NCBI GenBank assembly: GCA_964057225.1
Contig: OZ059900.1
Coordinates: 19,731,638-19,795,637 of the forward strand
Length of the DNA: 64,000 nucleotides
Origin: Auanema rhodensis
Taxonomy: Eukaryota; Nematoda; Chromadorea; Rhabditida; Rhabditidae
Reading direction: 5' to 3'
Shown: positions 1-11,145 of the stretch, in pieces
How the letters are laid out: each line of letters opens with the position of its first letter
Position numbering within the stretch: the stretch's first letter is position 1
The notes under the pieces: model-generated
Told to the model about the DNA's origin: nothing
Databases searched by the model: none
The model's input: only the letters and a program-made list of their open reading frames with translations
Made by a program: the position numbers and the translations under genes

Positions 1-1824
1 TTTCCTTAATTTTCTAACCCCTGTTTTTTTGTCGTGAAAGTGGAACTAGACGTTGTACGAACAATTTTGAGCTAGGTTTCCATGACATTGCATGAGTTTG
101 AACACATGAAATCGTAAGTCAAAACCTTGTTTAGAGCGAAATTTCCAAAAACTGGTTTTCCAGCATAATAAAATATTTCTCATGGGAAATACTGTGTTTT
201 TGTATTTTTCTAGTGTTCAGCATGTAAAATGCTTCATTTTAGTATGTAACACGCTGAAATTCGTTGCATTTGACGACTCATATGAACAAAAATCGATTTA
301 ATCAATATTAGCCATAAGGGGCGTGCCCTCAGAATATGCTAATTTCCTTAATTTTCTAACCCCTGTTTTTTTGTCGTGAAAGTGGAACTAGACGTTGTAC
401 GAACAATTTTGAGCTAGGTTTTATTGACATTGCATGAGTTTGAACACATGAAATCGTAAGTCAAAACCTTGTTTACAGCGAAATTTCCAAAAACTGGTTT
501 TCCAGCATAATAAAATATTTCTCATGGGAAATACTGTGTTTTTGTATTTTTCTAGTGTTCAGCATGTAAAATGCTTCATTTTAGTATGTAACACGCTGAA
601 ATTCGTTGCATTTGACGACTCATATGAACAAAAATCGATTTAATCAATATTAGCCATAAGGGGCGTGCCCTCAGAATATGCTAATTTCCTTAATTTTCTA
701 ACCCCTGTTTTTTTGTCGTGAAAGTGGAACTAGACGTTGTACGAACAATTTTGAGCTAGGTTTCATTGACATTGCATGAGTTTGAACACATGAAATCGTA
801 AGTCAAAACCTTGCTTACAGCGAAATTTCCAAAAACTGGTTTTCCAGCATAATTAAATATTTCTCATGGGAAATACTGTGTTTTTGTATTTTTCTAGTGT
901 TCAGCATGTAAAATGCTTCATTTTAGTATGTAACACGCTGAAATTCGTTGCATTTGACGACTCATATGAACAAAAATCGATTTAATCAATATTAGCCATA
1001 AGGGGCGTGCCCTCAGAATATGCTAATTTCCTTAATTTTCTAACCCCTGTTTTTTTGTCGTGAAAGTGGAACTAGACGTTGTACGAACAATTTTGAGCTA
1101 AGTTTCATTGACATTGCATGAGGTTGAACACATGAAATCGTAAGTCAAAACCTTGTTTACAGCGAAATTTCCAAAAACTTCTTTTCCAGTATAATAAAAT
1201 ATTTCTCATGGGAAATACTGTGTTTTTGTATTCTTCTAGTGTTCAGCATGTAAAATGCTTCATTTTAGTATGTAACACGCTGAAATTCGTTGCATTTGAC
1301 GACTCATATGAACAAAAATCGATTTAATCAATATTAGCCATAAGGGGCGTGCCCTCAGAATATGCTAATTTCCTTAATTTTCTAACCCCTGTTTTTTTTG
1401 TCGTGAAAGTGGAACTAGACGTTGTACAAACAATTTTGAGCTAGGTTTCATTGACATTGCATGAGTTTGAACACATGAAATCGTAAGTCAAAACCTTGTT
1501 TACAGCGAAATTTCCAAAAACTGGTTTTCCAGCATAATAAAATATTTCTCATGAGAAATACTGTGTTTTTGTATTTTTCTAGTGTTCAGCATGTAAAATG
1601 CTTCATTTAAGTATGTAACACGCTGAAATTCGTTGCATTTGACGACTCATATGAACAAAAATCGATTTAATCAATATTAGCCATAAGGGGCGTGCCCTCA
1701 GAATATGCTAATTTCCTTAATTTTCTAACCCCTGTTTTTTTGTCGTGAAAGTGGAACTAGACGTTGTACGAACAATTTTGAGCTAGGTTTCATTGACATT
1801 GCATGAGTTTGAACACATGAAATC

Positions 1825-1924
1825 GTAAGTCAAAACCTTGTTTACAGCGAAATTTCCAAAAACTGGTTTTCCAGCATAATAAAATATTTCTCATGGGAAA
1901 TACTGTGTTTTTGTATTTTTCTAG
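1825..1924 (+). other. Splice-like donor and acceptor pair within the unit
   Basis: In the reference unit gtaagt, a perfect match to the GTRAGT donor core, lies at 1825-1830. A pyrimidine-rich tatttttctag ending in AG lies at 1914-1924, giving a possible intron of 100 nt. The pair recurs in nearly all units, in the orientation of each block. Nothing shows that the array is transcribed or spliced, and the AT-rich background makes chance matches likely. Confidence 0.2.
1863..1874 (+). repeat. Short inverted repeat ctgg-tttt-ccag
   Basis: A 4-bp stem with a 4-nt loop, present in nearly all units. In the unit at 1027 and the inverted unit at 8750 the left arm is cttc, which breaks the stem with no compensating change in the right arm. 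Selection for a hairpin is therefore not supported. Confidence 0.5.
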
Positions 1925-1936
1925 TGTTCAGCATGT

Positions 1937-1951
1937 AAAATGCTTCATTTT
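1937..1951 (+). repeat. Short inverted repeat aaaatg-ctt-catttt
   Basis: A perfect 6-bp stem with a 3-nt loop. Common variants alter it without compensation: tgtgaaatg in many block C units, aaatggttc at 26703, 28072 and 42783, and aaatgtttc in several others. Structural constraint is therefore weak. Confidence 0.5.
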
Positions 1952-1969
1952 AGTATGTAACACGCTGAA

Positions 1970-1986
1970 ATTCGTTGCATTTGACG
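1970..1986 (+). other. Partial CENP-B-box-like 17-mer
   Basis: The 17-mer attcgttgcatttgacg can be laid on the CENP-B box pattern (NTTCGNNNNANNCGGGN). It matches the TTCG, the central A and one of the four CGGG bases, 6 of the 9 required positions, and 9 of 17 against the common primate box, including TTCGTTG. The CGGG half is largely missing. It occurs in almost every unit; frequent variants change its last base to t (gactac). Binding by a CENP-B-like protein is speculation. Confidence 0.25.
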
Positions 1987-2029
1987 ACTCATATGAACAA
2001 AAATCGATTTAATCAATATTAGCCATAAG

Positions 2030-2039
2030 GGGCGTGCCC
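2030..2039. other. GC-rich near-palindrome gggcgtgccc
   Basis: A 10-bp element with arms gggc and gccc around gt, standing out in a 34% GC unit. One strand reads CACGCCC, like the CACCC/GT-box sites of KLF/Sp zinc-finger proteins. It is intact in almost all units, including both inverted ends. Exceptions are the units at 30810, 31153, 34916 and 35259 (aagaggcgtg). No function is shown. Confidence 0.4.
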
Positions 2040-3079
2040 TCAGAATATGCTAATTTCCTTAATTTTCTAACCCCTGTTTTTTTGTCGTGAAAGTGGAACT
2101 AGACGTTGTACGAACAATTTTGAGCTAGGTTTCCATGACATTGCATGAGTTTGAACACATGAAATCGTAAGTCAAAACCTTGTTTACAGCGAAATTTCCA
2201 AAAACTGGTTTTCCAGCATAATAAAATATTTCTCATGAGAAATACTGTGTTTTTGTATTTTTCTAGTGTTCAGCATGTAAAATGCTTCACTTAAGTATGT
2301 AACACGCTGAAATTCGTTGCATTTGACGACTGATATGAACAAAAATCGATTTAATCAATATTAGACATAAGGGGCGTGCCCTCAGAATATGCTAATTTCC
2401 TTAATTTTCTAACCCCTGTTTTTTTGTCGTGAAAGTGGAACTAGACGTTGTACGAACAATTTTGAGCTAGGTTTCATTGACATTGCATGAGTTTGAACAC
2501 ATGAAATCGTAAGTCAAAACCTTGTTTACAGCGAAATTTCCAAAAACTGGTTTTCCAGCATAATAAAATATTTCTCATGAGAAATACTGTGTTTTTGTAA
2601 CTTTCTAGTGTTCAGCATGTAAAATGCTTCATTTAAGTATGTAACACGCTGAAATTCGTTGCATTTGACGACTCATATGAACAAAAATCGATTTAATCAA
2701 TATTAGCCATAAGGGGCGTGCCCTCAGAATATGCTAATTTCCTTAATTTTCTAACCCCTGTTTTTTTGTCGTGAAAGTGGAACTAGACGTTGTACGAACC
2801 ATTTTGAGCTAGGTTTCATTGACATTGCATGAGTTTGAACACGTGAAATCGTAAGTCAAAACCTTGTTTACAGCGAAATTTCCAAAAACTGGTTTTCCAG
2901 CATAATAAAATATTTCTCATGGGAAATACTGTGTTTTTGTATTTTTTTAGTGTTCAGCATGTAAAATGCTTCATTTTAGTATGTAACACGCTGAAATTCG
3001 TTGCATTTGACGACTCATATGAACAAAAATCGATTTAATCAATATTAGCCATAAGGGGCGTGCCCTCAGAATATGCTAA

Positions 3080-5131
3080 TTTCCTTAATTTTCTAACCCC
3101 TGTTTTTTTGTCGTGAAAGTGGAACTAGACGTTGTACGAACAATTTTGAGCTAGGTTTCATTGACATTGCATGAGTTTGAACACATGAAATCGTAAGTCA
3201 AAACCTTGTTTACAGCGAAATTTCCAAAAACTGGTTTTCCAGCATAATAAAATATTTCTCATGGGAAATACTGTGTTTTTGTAACTTTCTAGTGTTCAGC
3301 ATGTAAAATGCTTCATTTTAGTATGTAACACGCTGAAATTCGTTGCATTTGACGACTCATATGAACAAAAATCGATTTAATCAATATTAGCCATAAGGGG
3401 CGTGCCCTCAGAATATGCTAATTTCCTTAATTTTCTAACCCCTGTTTTTTTGTCGTGAAAGTGGAACTAGACGTTGTACGAACAATTTTGAGCTAGGTTT
3501 CATTGACATTGCATGAGTTTGAACACATGAAATCGTAAGTCAAAACCTTGTTTACAGCGAAATTTCCAAAAACTGGTTTTCCAGCATAATAAAATATTTC
3601 TCATGAGAAATACTGTGTTTTTGTATTTTTCTAGTGTTCAGCATGTATAATGCTTCATTTAAGTATGTAACACGCTGAAATTCGTTGCATTTGACGACTC
3701 ATATGAACAAAAATCGATTTAATCAATATTAGCCATAAGGGGCGTGCCCTCAGAATATGCTAATTTCCTTAATTTTCTAACCCCTGTTTTTTTGTCGTGA
3801 AAGTGGAACTAGACGTTGTACGAACAATTTTGAGCTAGGTTTCATTGACATTGCATGAGTTTGAACACATGAAATCGTAAGTCAAAACCTTGTTTACAGC
3901 GAAATTTCCAAAAACTGGTTTTCCAGCATAATAAAATATTTCTCATGGGAAATACTGTGTTTTTGTATTTTTCTAGTGTTCAGCATGTAAAATGCTTCAT
4001 TTTAGTATGTAACACGCTGAAATTCGTTGCATTTGACGACTCATATGAACAAAAATCGATTTAATCAATATTAGCCATAAGGGGCGTGCCCTCAGAATAT
4101 GCTAATTTCCTTAATTTTCTAACCCCTGTTTTTTTGTCGTGAAAGTGGAACTAGACGTTGTACGAACAATTTTGAGCTAGGTTTCATTGACATTGCATGA
4201 GTTTGAACACATGAAATCGTAAGTCAAAACCTTGTTTACAGCGAAATTTCCAAAAACTGGTTTTCCAGCATAATAAAATATTTCTCATGAGAAATACTGT
4301 GTTTTTGTATTTTTCTAGTGTTCAGCATGTAAAATGCTTCATTTAAGTATGTAACACGCTGAAATTCGTTGCATTTGACGACTCATATGAACAAAAATCG
4401 ATTTAATCAATATTAGCCATAAGGGGCGTGCCCTCAGAATATGCTAATTTCCTTAATTTTCTAACCCCTGTTTTTTTGTCGTGAAAGTGGAACTAGACGT
4501 TGTACGAACAATTTTGAGCTAGGTTTCATTGACATTGCATGAGTTTGAACACATGAAATCGTAAGTCAAAACCTTGTTTACAGCGAAATTTCCAAAAACT
4601 GGTTTTCCAGCATAATAAAATATTTTTCATGGGAAATACTGTGTTTTTGTATTTTTCTAGTGTTCAGCATGTAAAATGCTTCTTTTTAGTATGTAACACG
4701 CTGAAATTCGTTGCATTTGACGACTCATATGAACAAAAATCGATTTAATCAATATTAGCCATAAGGGGCGTGCCCTCAGAATATGCTAATTTCCTTAATT
4801 TTCTAACCCCTGTTTTTTTGTCGTGAAAGTGGAACTAGACGTTGTACGAACAATTTTGAGCTAGGTTTCATTGACATTGCATGAGTTTGAACACATGAAA
4901 TCGTAAGTTAAAACCTTGTTTACAGCGAAATTTCCAAAAACTGGTTTTCCAGCATAATAAAATATTTCTCATGAGAAATACTGTGTTTTTGTATTTTTCT
5001 AGTGTTCAGCATGTAAAATGCTTCATTTTAGTATGTAACACGCTGAAATTCGTTGCATTTGACGACTCATATGAACAAAAATCGATTTAATCAATATTAG
5101 CCATAAGGGGCGTGCCCTCAGAATATGCTAA
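3080..5131 (+). repeat. Dimeric higher-order repeat in block A (684 bp x 3)
   Basis: Units alternate between catgGgaaat (3080, 3764, 4448) and catgAgaaat (3422, 4106, 4790). At 3422 and 4106 the A form is linked to catttAagtatg. A second dimer-spaced marker, gtaactttctag, is shared by the units at 2396 and 3080, 684 bp apart. This indicates a two-unit period laid over the 342-bp period. Confidence 0.7.
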
Positions 5132-5472
5132 TTTCCTTAATTTTCTAACCCCTGTTTTTTGTCGTGAAAGTGGAACTAGACGTTGTAGGAATAATTTTGA
5201 GCTAGGTTTCATTGACATTGCATGAGTTTGAACACATGAAATCGTAAGTCAAAACCTTGTTTACAGCGAAATTTCCAAAAACTGGTTTTCCAGCATAATA
5301 AAATATTTCTCATGGGAAATACTGTGTTTTTGTATTTTTCTAGTGTTCAGCATGTAAAATGCTTCATTTTAGTATGTAACACGCTGAAATTCGTTGCATT
5401 TGACGACTCATATGAACAAAAATCGATTTAATCAATATTAGCCATAAGGGGCGTGCCCTCAGAATATGCTAA

Positions 5473-5672
5473 TTTCCTTAATTTTCTAACCCCTGTTTTT
5501 TGTCGTGAAAGTGGAACTAGACGTTGTACGAACAATTTTGAGCTAGGTTTCATTGACATTGCATGAGTTTGAACACATGAAATCGTAAGTCAAAACCTTG
5601 TTTACAGCGAAATTTCCAAAAACTGGTTTTCCAGCATAATAAAATATTTCTCATGGGAAATACTGTGTTTTT
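5473..5672 (+). repeat. Truncated satellite unit at the end of block A
   Basis: Only the first 200 bp of a unit are present, ending inside the tactgtgttttt tract, where the array flips orientation. The T-run has 6 Ts, as in the preceding unit. Confidence 0.95.
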
Positions 5673-5673
5673 A
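5672..5673. other. Orientation-switch junction A/B
   Basis: The + strand unit stops after gttttt at 5672. The next base begins attagcatattc, the start of a reverse-complemented unit. There is no inserted sequence and no clear overlap. The two joined points lie at different unit positions (about 200 and 342), so this is a tail-to-tail breakpoint and not a simple hairpin fold at one site. It may be a true inversion or inverted-duplication breakpoint, or an assembly join. Confidence 0.9.
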
Positions 5674-8600
5674 TTAGCATATTCTGAGGGCACGCCCCTT
5701 ATGACTAATATTGATTAAATCGATTTTTGTTCATATGAGTCGTCAAATGCAACGAATTTCAGCGTGTTACATACTAAAATGAAGCTTTTTACATGCTGAA
5801 CACTAGAAAAATACAAAAACACAGTATTTCCCATGAGAAATATTTTATTATGCTGGAAAACCAGTTTTTGGAAATTTCGCTGTAAACAAGGTTTTGACTT
5901 ACGATTTCATGTGTTCAAACTCATGCAATGTCAATGAAACCTAGCTCAAAATTGTTCGTACAACGTCTAGTTCCACTTTCACGACAAAAAAACAGGGGTT
6001 AGAAAATTAAGGAAATTAGCATATTCTGAGGGCACGCCCCTTATGGCTAATATTGATTAAATCGATTTTTGTTCATATGAGTCGTCAAATGCAACGAATT
6101 TCAGCGTGTTACATACTAAAATGAAGCATTCTACATGCTGAACACTAGAAAAATACAAAAACACAGTATTTCCCATGAGAAATATTTTATTATGCTGGAA
6201 AACCAGTTTTTGGAAATTTCGCTCTAAACAAGGTTTTGACTTACGATTTCATGTGTTCAAACTCATGCAATGTCAATAAAACCTAGCTCAAAATTGTCTG
6301 TACAACGTCTAGTTCCACTTTCACGACAAAAAACAGGGGTTAGAAAATTAAGGAAATTAGCATATTCTGAGGGCACGCCCCTTATGGCTAATATTGATTA
6401 AATCGATTTTTGTTCATATGAGTCGTCAAATGCAACGAATTTCAGCGTGTTACATACTAAAATGAAGCATTTTACATGCTGAACACTAGAAAAATACAAA
6501 AACACAGTATTTCCCATGAGAAATATTTTATTATGCTGGAAAACCAGTTTTTGGAAATTTCGCTCTAAACAAGGTTTTGACTTACGATTTCATGTGTTCA
6601 AACTCATGCAATGTCAATAAAACCTAGCTCAAAATTGTTTGTACAACGTCTAGTTCCACTTTCACGACAAAAAACACGGATTAAAAAATTAAGGAAATTA
6701 GCATATTCTGAGGGCACGCCCCTTATAGCTAATATTGATTAAATCGATTTTTGCTCATATGAGTCGTCAAATGCAACGAATTTCAGCGTGTTACATACTA
6801 AAATGAAGCATTTTACATGCTGAACACTAGAAAAATACAAAAACACAGTATTTCCCATGAGAAATATTTTATTATGCTGGAAAACCAGTTTTTGGAAATT
6901 TCGCTGTAAACAAGGTTTTGACTTACGATTTCATGTGTTCAAACTCATGCAATGTCAATGAAACCTAGCTCAAAATTGTTCGTACAACGTCTAGTTCCAC
7001 TTTCACGACAAAAAAACAGGGGTTAGAAAATTAAGGAAATTAGCATATTCTGAGGGCACGCCCCTTATGGCTAATATTGATTAAATCGATTTTTGTTCAT
7101 ATGAGTCGTCAAATGCAACGAATTTCAGCGTGTTACATACTAAAATGAAGCATTTTACATGCTGAACACTAGAAAAATACAAAAACACAGTATTTCCCAT
7201 GAGAAATATTTTATTATGCTGGAAAACCAGTTTTTGGAAATTTCGCTGTAAACAAGGTTTTGACTTACGATTTCATGTGTTCAAACTCATGCAATGTCAA
7301 TGAAACCTAGCTCAAAATTGTTCGTACAACGTCTAGTTCCACTTTCACGACAAAAAAACAGGGGTTAAAAAATTAAGGAAATTAGCATATTCTGAGGGCA
7401 CGCCCCTTATGGCTAATATTGATTAAATCGATTTTTGTTCATATGAGTCGTCAAATGCAACGAATTTCAGCGTGTTACATACACTAAAATGAACCATTTT
7501 ACATGCTGAACACTAGAAAAATACAAAAACACAGTATTTCCCATGAGAAATATTTTATTATGCTGGAAAACCAGTTTTTGGAAATTTCGCTGTAAACAAG
7601 GTTTTGACTTACGATTTCATGTGTTCAAACTCATGCAATGTCAATGAAACCTAGCTCAAAATTGTTCGTACAACGTCTAGTTCCACTTTCACGACAAAAA
7701 ACAGGGGTTAGAAAATTAAGGAAATTAGCATATTCTGAGGGCACGCCCCTTATGGCTAATATTGATTAAATCGATTTTTGTTCATATGAGTCGTCAAATG
7801 CAACGAATTTCAGCGTGTTACATACTAAAATGAAGCATTTCACATGCTGAACACTAGAAAAATACAAAAACACAGTATTTCCCATGAGAAATATTTTATT
7901 ATGCTGGAAAACCAGTTTTTGGAAATTTCGCTGTAAACAAGGTTTTGACTTACGATTTCATGTGTTCAAACTCATGCAATGTCAATGAAACCTAGCTCAA
8001 AATTGTTCGTACAACGTCTAGTTCCACTTTCACGACAAAAAAACAGGGGTTAGAAAATTAAGGAAATTAGCATATTCTGAGGGCACGCCCCTTATGGCTA
8101 ATATTGATTAAATCGATTTTTGTTCATATGAGTCGTCAAATGCAACGAATTTCAGCGTGTTACATACTAAAATGAAGCATTTTACATGCTGAACACTAGA
8201 AAAATACAAAAACACAGTATTTCCCATGAGAAATATTTTATTATGCTGGAAAACCAGTTTTTGGAAATTTCGCTCTAAACAAGGTTTTGACTTACGATTT
8301 CATGTGTTCAAACTCATGCAATGTCAATAAAACCTAGCTCAAAATTGTTTGTACAACGTCTAGTTCCACTTTCACGACAAAAAACAGGGGTTAGAAAATT
8401 AAGGAAACTAGCATATTCTGAGGGCACGCCCCTTATGGCTAATATTGATTAAATCGATTTTTGTTCATATGAGTCGTCAAATGCAACGAATTTCAGCGTG
8501 TTACATACTAAAATGAAGCATTTTACATGCTGAACACTAGAAAAATACAAAAACACAGTATTTCCCATGAGAAATATTTTATTATGCTGGAAAACCAGTT

Positions 8601-11145
8601 TTTGGAAATTTCGCTGTAAACAAGGTTTTGGCTTACGATTTCATGTGTTCAAACTCATGCAATGTCAATGAAACCTAGCTCAAAATTGTTCGTACAACGT
8701 CTAGTTCCACTTTCACGACAAAAAAACAGGGGTTAAAAAATTAAGGAAATTAGCATATTCTGAGGGCACGCCCCTTATGGCTAATATTGATTAAATCGAT
8801 TTTTGTTCATATGAGTTGTCAAATGCAACGAATTTCAGCGTGTTACATACACTAAAATGAACCATTTTACATGCTGAACACTAGAAAAATACAAAAACAC
8901 AGTATTTCCCATGAGAAATATTTTATTATACTGGAAAAGAAGTTTTTGGAAATTTCGCTGTAAACAAGGTTTTGACTTACGATTTCATGTGTTCAAACTC
9001 ATGCAATGTCAATGAAACCTAGCTCAAAATTGTTCGTACAACGTCTAGTTCCACTTTCACGACAAAAAAACAGGGGTTAGAAAATTAAGGAAATTAGCAT
9101 ATTCTGAGGGCACGCCCCTTATGGCTAATATTGATTAAATCGATTTTTGTTCATATGAGTCGTCAAATGCAACGAATTTCAGCGTGTTACATACTAAAAT
9201 GAAGCATTTTACATGCTGAACACTAGAAAAATACAAAAACACAGTATTTCCCATGAGAAATATTTTATTATGCTGGAAAACCAGTTTTTGGAAATTTCGC
9301 TGTAAGCAAGGTTTTGACTTACGATTTCATGTGTTCAAACTCATGCGATGTCAATGAAACCTAGCTCAAAATTGTTCGTACAACGTCTAGTTCCACTTTC
9401 ACGACAAAAAAACAGGGGTTAGAAAATTAAGGAAATTAGCATATTCTGAGGGCACGCCCCTTATGGCTAATATTGATTAAATCGATTTTTGTTCATATGA
9501 GTCGTCAAATGCAACGAATTTCAGCGTGTTACATACTAAAATGAAGCATTTTACATGCTGAACACTAGAAAAATACAAAAACACAGTATTTCCCATGAGA
9601 AATATTTTATTATGCTGGAAAACCAGTTTTTGGAAATTTCGCTGTAAACAAGGTTTTGACTTACGATTTCATGTGTTCAAACTCATGCAATGTCAATGAA
9701 ACCTAGCTCAAAATTGTTCGTACAACGTCTAGTTCCACTTTCACGACAAAAAAACAGGGGTTAGAAAATTAAGGGAATTAGCATATTCTGAGGGCACGCC
9801 CCTTATGGCTAATATTGATTAAATCGATTTTTGTTCATATGAGTCGTCAAATGCAACGAATTTCAGCGTGTTACATACTAAAATGAAGCATTTTACATGC
9901 TGAACACTAGAAAAATACAAAAACACAGTATTTCCCATGAGAAATATTTTATTATGCTGGAAAACCAGTTTTTGGAAATTTCGCTGTAAACAATGTTTTG
10001 ACTTACGATTTCATGTGTTCAAACTCATGCAATGTCAATGAAACCTAGCTCAAAATTGTTCGTACAACGTTTAGTTCCACTTTCACGACAAAAAAACAGG
10101 GGTTAGAAAATTAAGGAAATTAGCATATTCTGAGGGCACGCCCCTTATGGCTAATATTGATTAAATCGATTTTTGTTCATATGAGTCGTCAAATGCAACG
10201 AATTTCAGCGTGTTACATACGAAAATGAAGCATTTTACATGCTGAACACTAGAAAAATACAAAAACACAGTATTTCCCATGAGAAATATTTTATTATGCT
10301 GGAAAACCAGTTTTTGGAAATTTCGCTGTAAACAAGGTTTTGACTTACGATTTCATGTGTTCAAACTCATGCAATGTCAATGAAACCTAGCTCAAAATTG
10401 TTCGTACAACGTTTAGTTCCACTTTCACGACAAAAAAACAGGGGTTAGAAAATTAAGGAAATTAGCATATTCTGAGGGCACGCCCCTTATGGCTAATATT
10501 GATTAAATCGATTTTTGTTCATATGAGTCGTCAAATGCAACGAATTTCAGCGTGTTACATACTAAAATGAAGCATTTTACATGCTGAACACTAGAAAAAT
10601 ACAAAAACACAGTATTTCCCATGAGAAATATTTTATTATGCTGGAAAACCAGTTTTTGGAAATTTCGCTGTAAACAAGGTTTTGACTTACGATTTCATGT
10701 GTTCAAACTCATGCAATGTCAATGAAACCTAGCTCAAAATTGTTCGTACAACGTCTAGTTCCACTTTCACGACAAAAAAACAGGGGTTAGAAAATTAAGG
10801 AAATTAGCATATTCTGAGGGCACGCCCCTTATGGCTAATATTGATTAAATCGATTTTTGTTCATATGAGTCGTCAAATGCAACGAATTTCAGCGTGTTAC
10901 ATACTAAAATGAAGCATTTTACATGCTGAACACTAGAAAAATACAAAAACACAGTATTTCCCATGAGAAATATTTTATTATGCTGGAAAACCAGTTTTTG
11001 GAAATTTCGCTGTAAACAAGGTTTTGACTTACGATTTCATGTGTTCAAACTCATGCAATGTCAATGAAACCTAGCTCAAAATTGTTCGTACAACGTCTAG
11101 TTCCACTTTCACGACAAAAAAACAGGGGTTAGAAAATTAAGGAAA

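Larger units (their letters stand above)
1712..2053 (+). repeat. Representative 342-bp satellite unit
   Basis: This unit carries the majority base at nearly every site and is used as reference. Unit positions: T-run 24-30; variable ggaactag 42-49 (also gaattag, gatttag, gaaacag); variable dinucleotide 58-59 (cg, ca or gg); gtaagt 114-119; ctggttttccag inverted repeat 152-163; G/A at 185 (catgGg or catgAg); C/A at 210; A/G at 226; aaaatgcttcatttt inverted repeat 226-240; C/A at 254; attcgttgcatttgacg 259-275; G/T at 275; palindrome aaatcgattt 290-299; GC-rich gggcgtgccc 319-328. Hand counts: C 57, G 59, CpG 10. The length is divisible by 3, but stops occur in every frame I checked. Confidence 0.95.
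1..5672 (+). repeat. Satellite block A, about 342-bp units, + orientation
   Basis: Sixteen full units and one truncated unit in head-to-tail order. Taking the unit to begin at tttccttaat, starts are 1, 343, 685, 1027, 1369, 1712, 2054, 2396, 2738, 3080, 3422, 3764, 4106, 4448, 4790, 5132 and 5473. Units differ by a few point changes and by T-run length (8 Ts in the unit at 1369, 6 Ts in those at 5132 and 5473). The diagnostic site after gttgta is almost always 'cg' here ('ca' at 1369, 'gg' at 5132). Private variants include the units at 685 (ttgcttac; aattaaat), 1027 (cttcttttccagtata; gtattcttctag) and 2054 (gactgatatg). The left edge is the window edge, so the array continues. No gene is visible. 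Confidence 0.98.

Noticed and set aside
1837-1843. Forkhead-like site tgtttac in each unit
   Set aside because: A 7-bp match to a common motif in AT-rich DNA; without binding data it adds nothing beyond repetition of the unit.
2043-2053. Octamer/POU-like site (atgctaat) in each unit
   Set aside because: The 8-bp match is present, but such AT-rich matches are expected by chance and are repeated simply because the unit is repeated.
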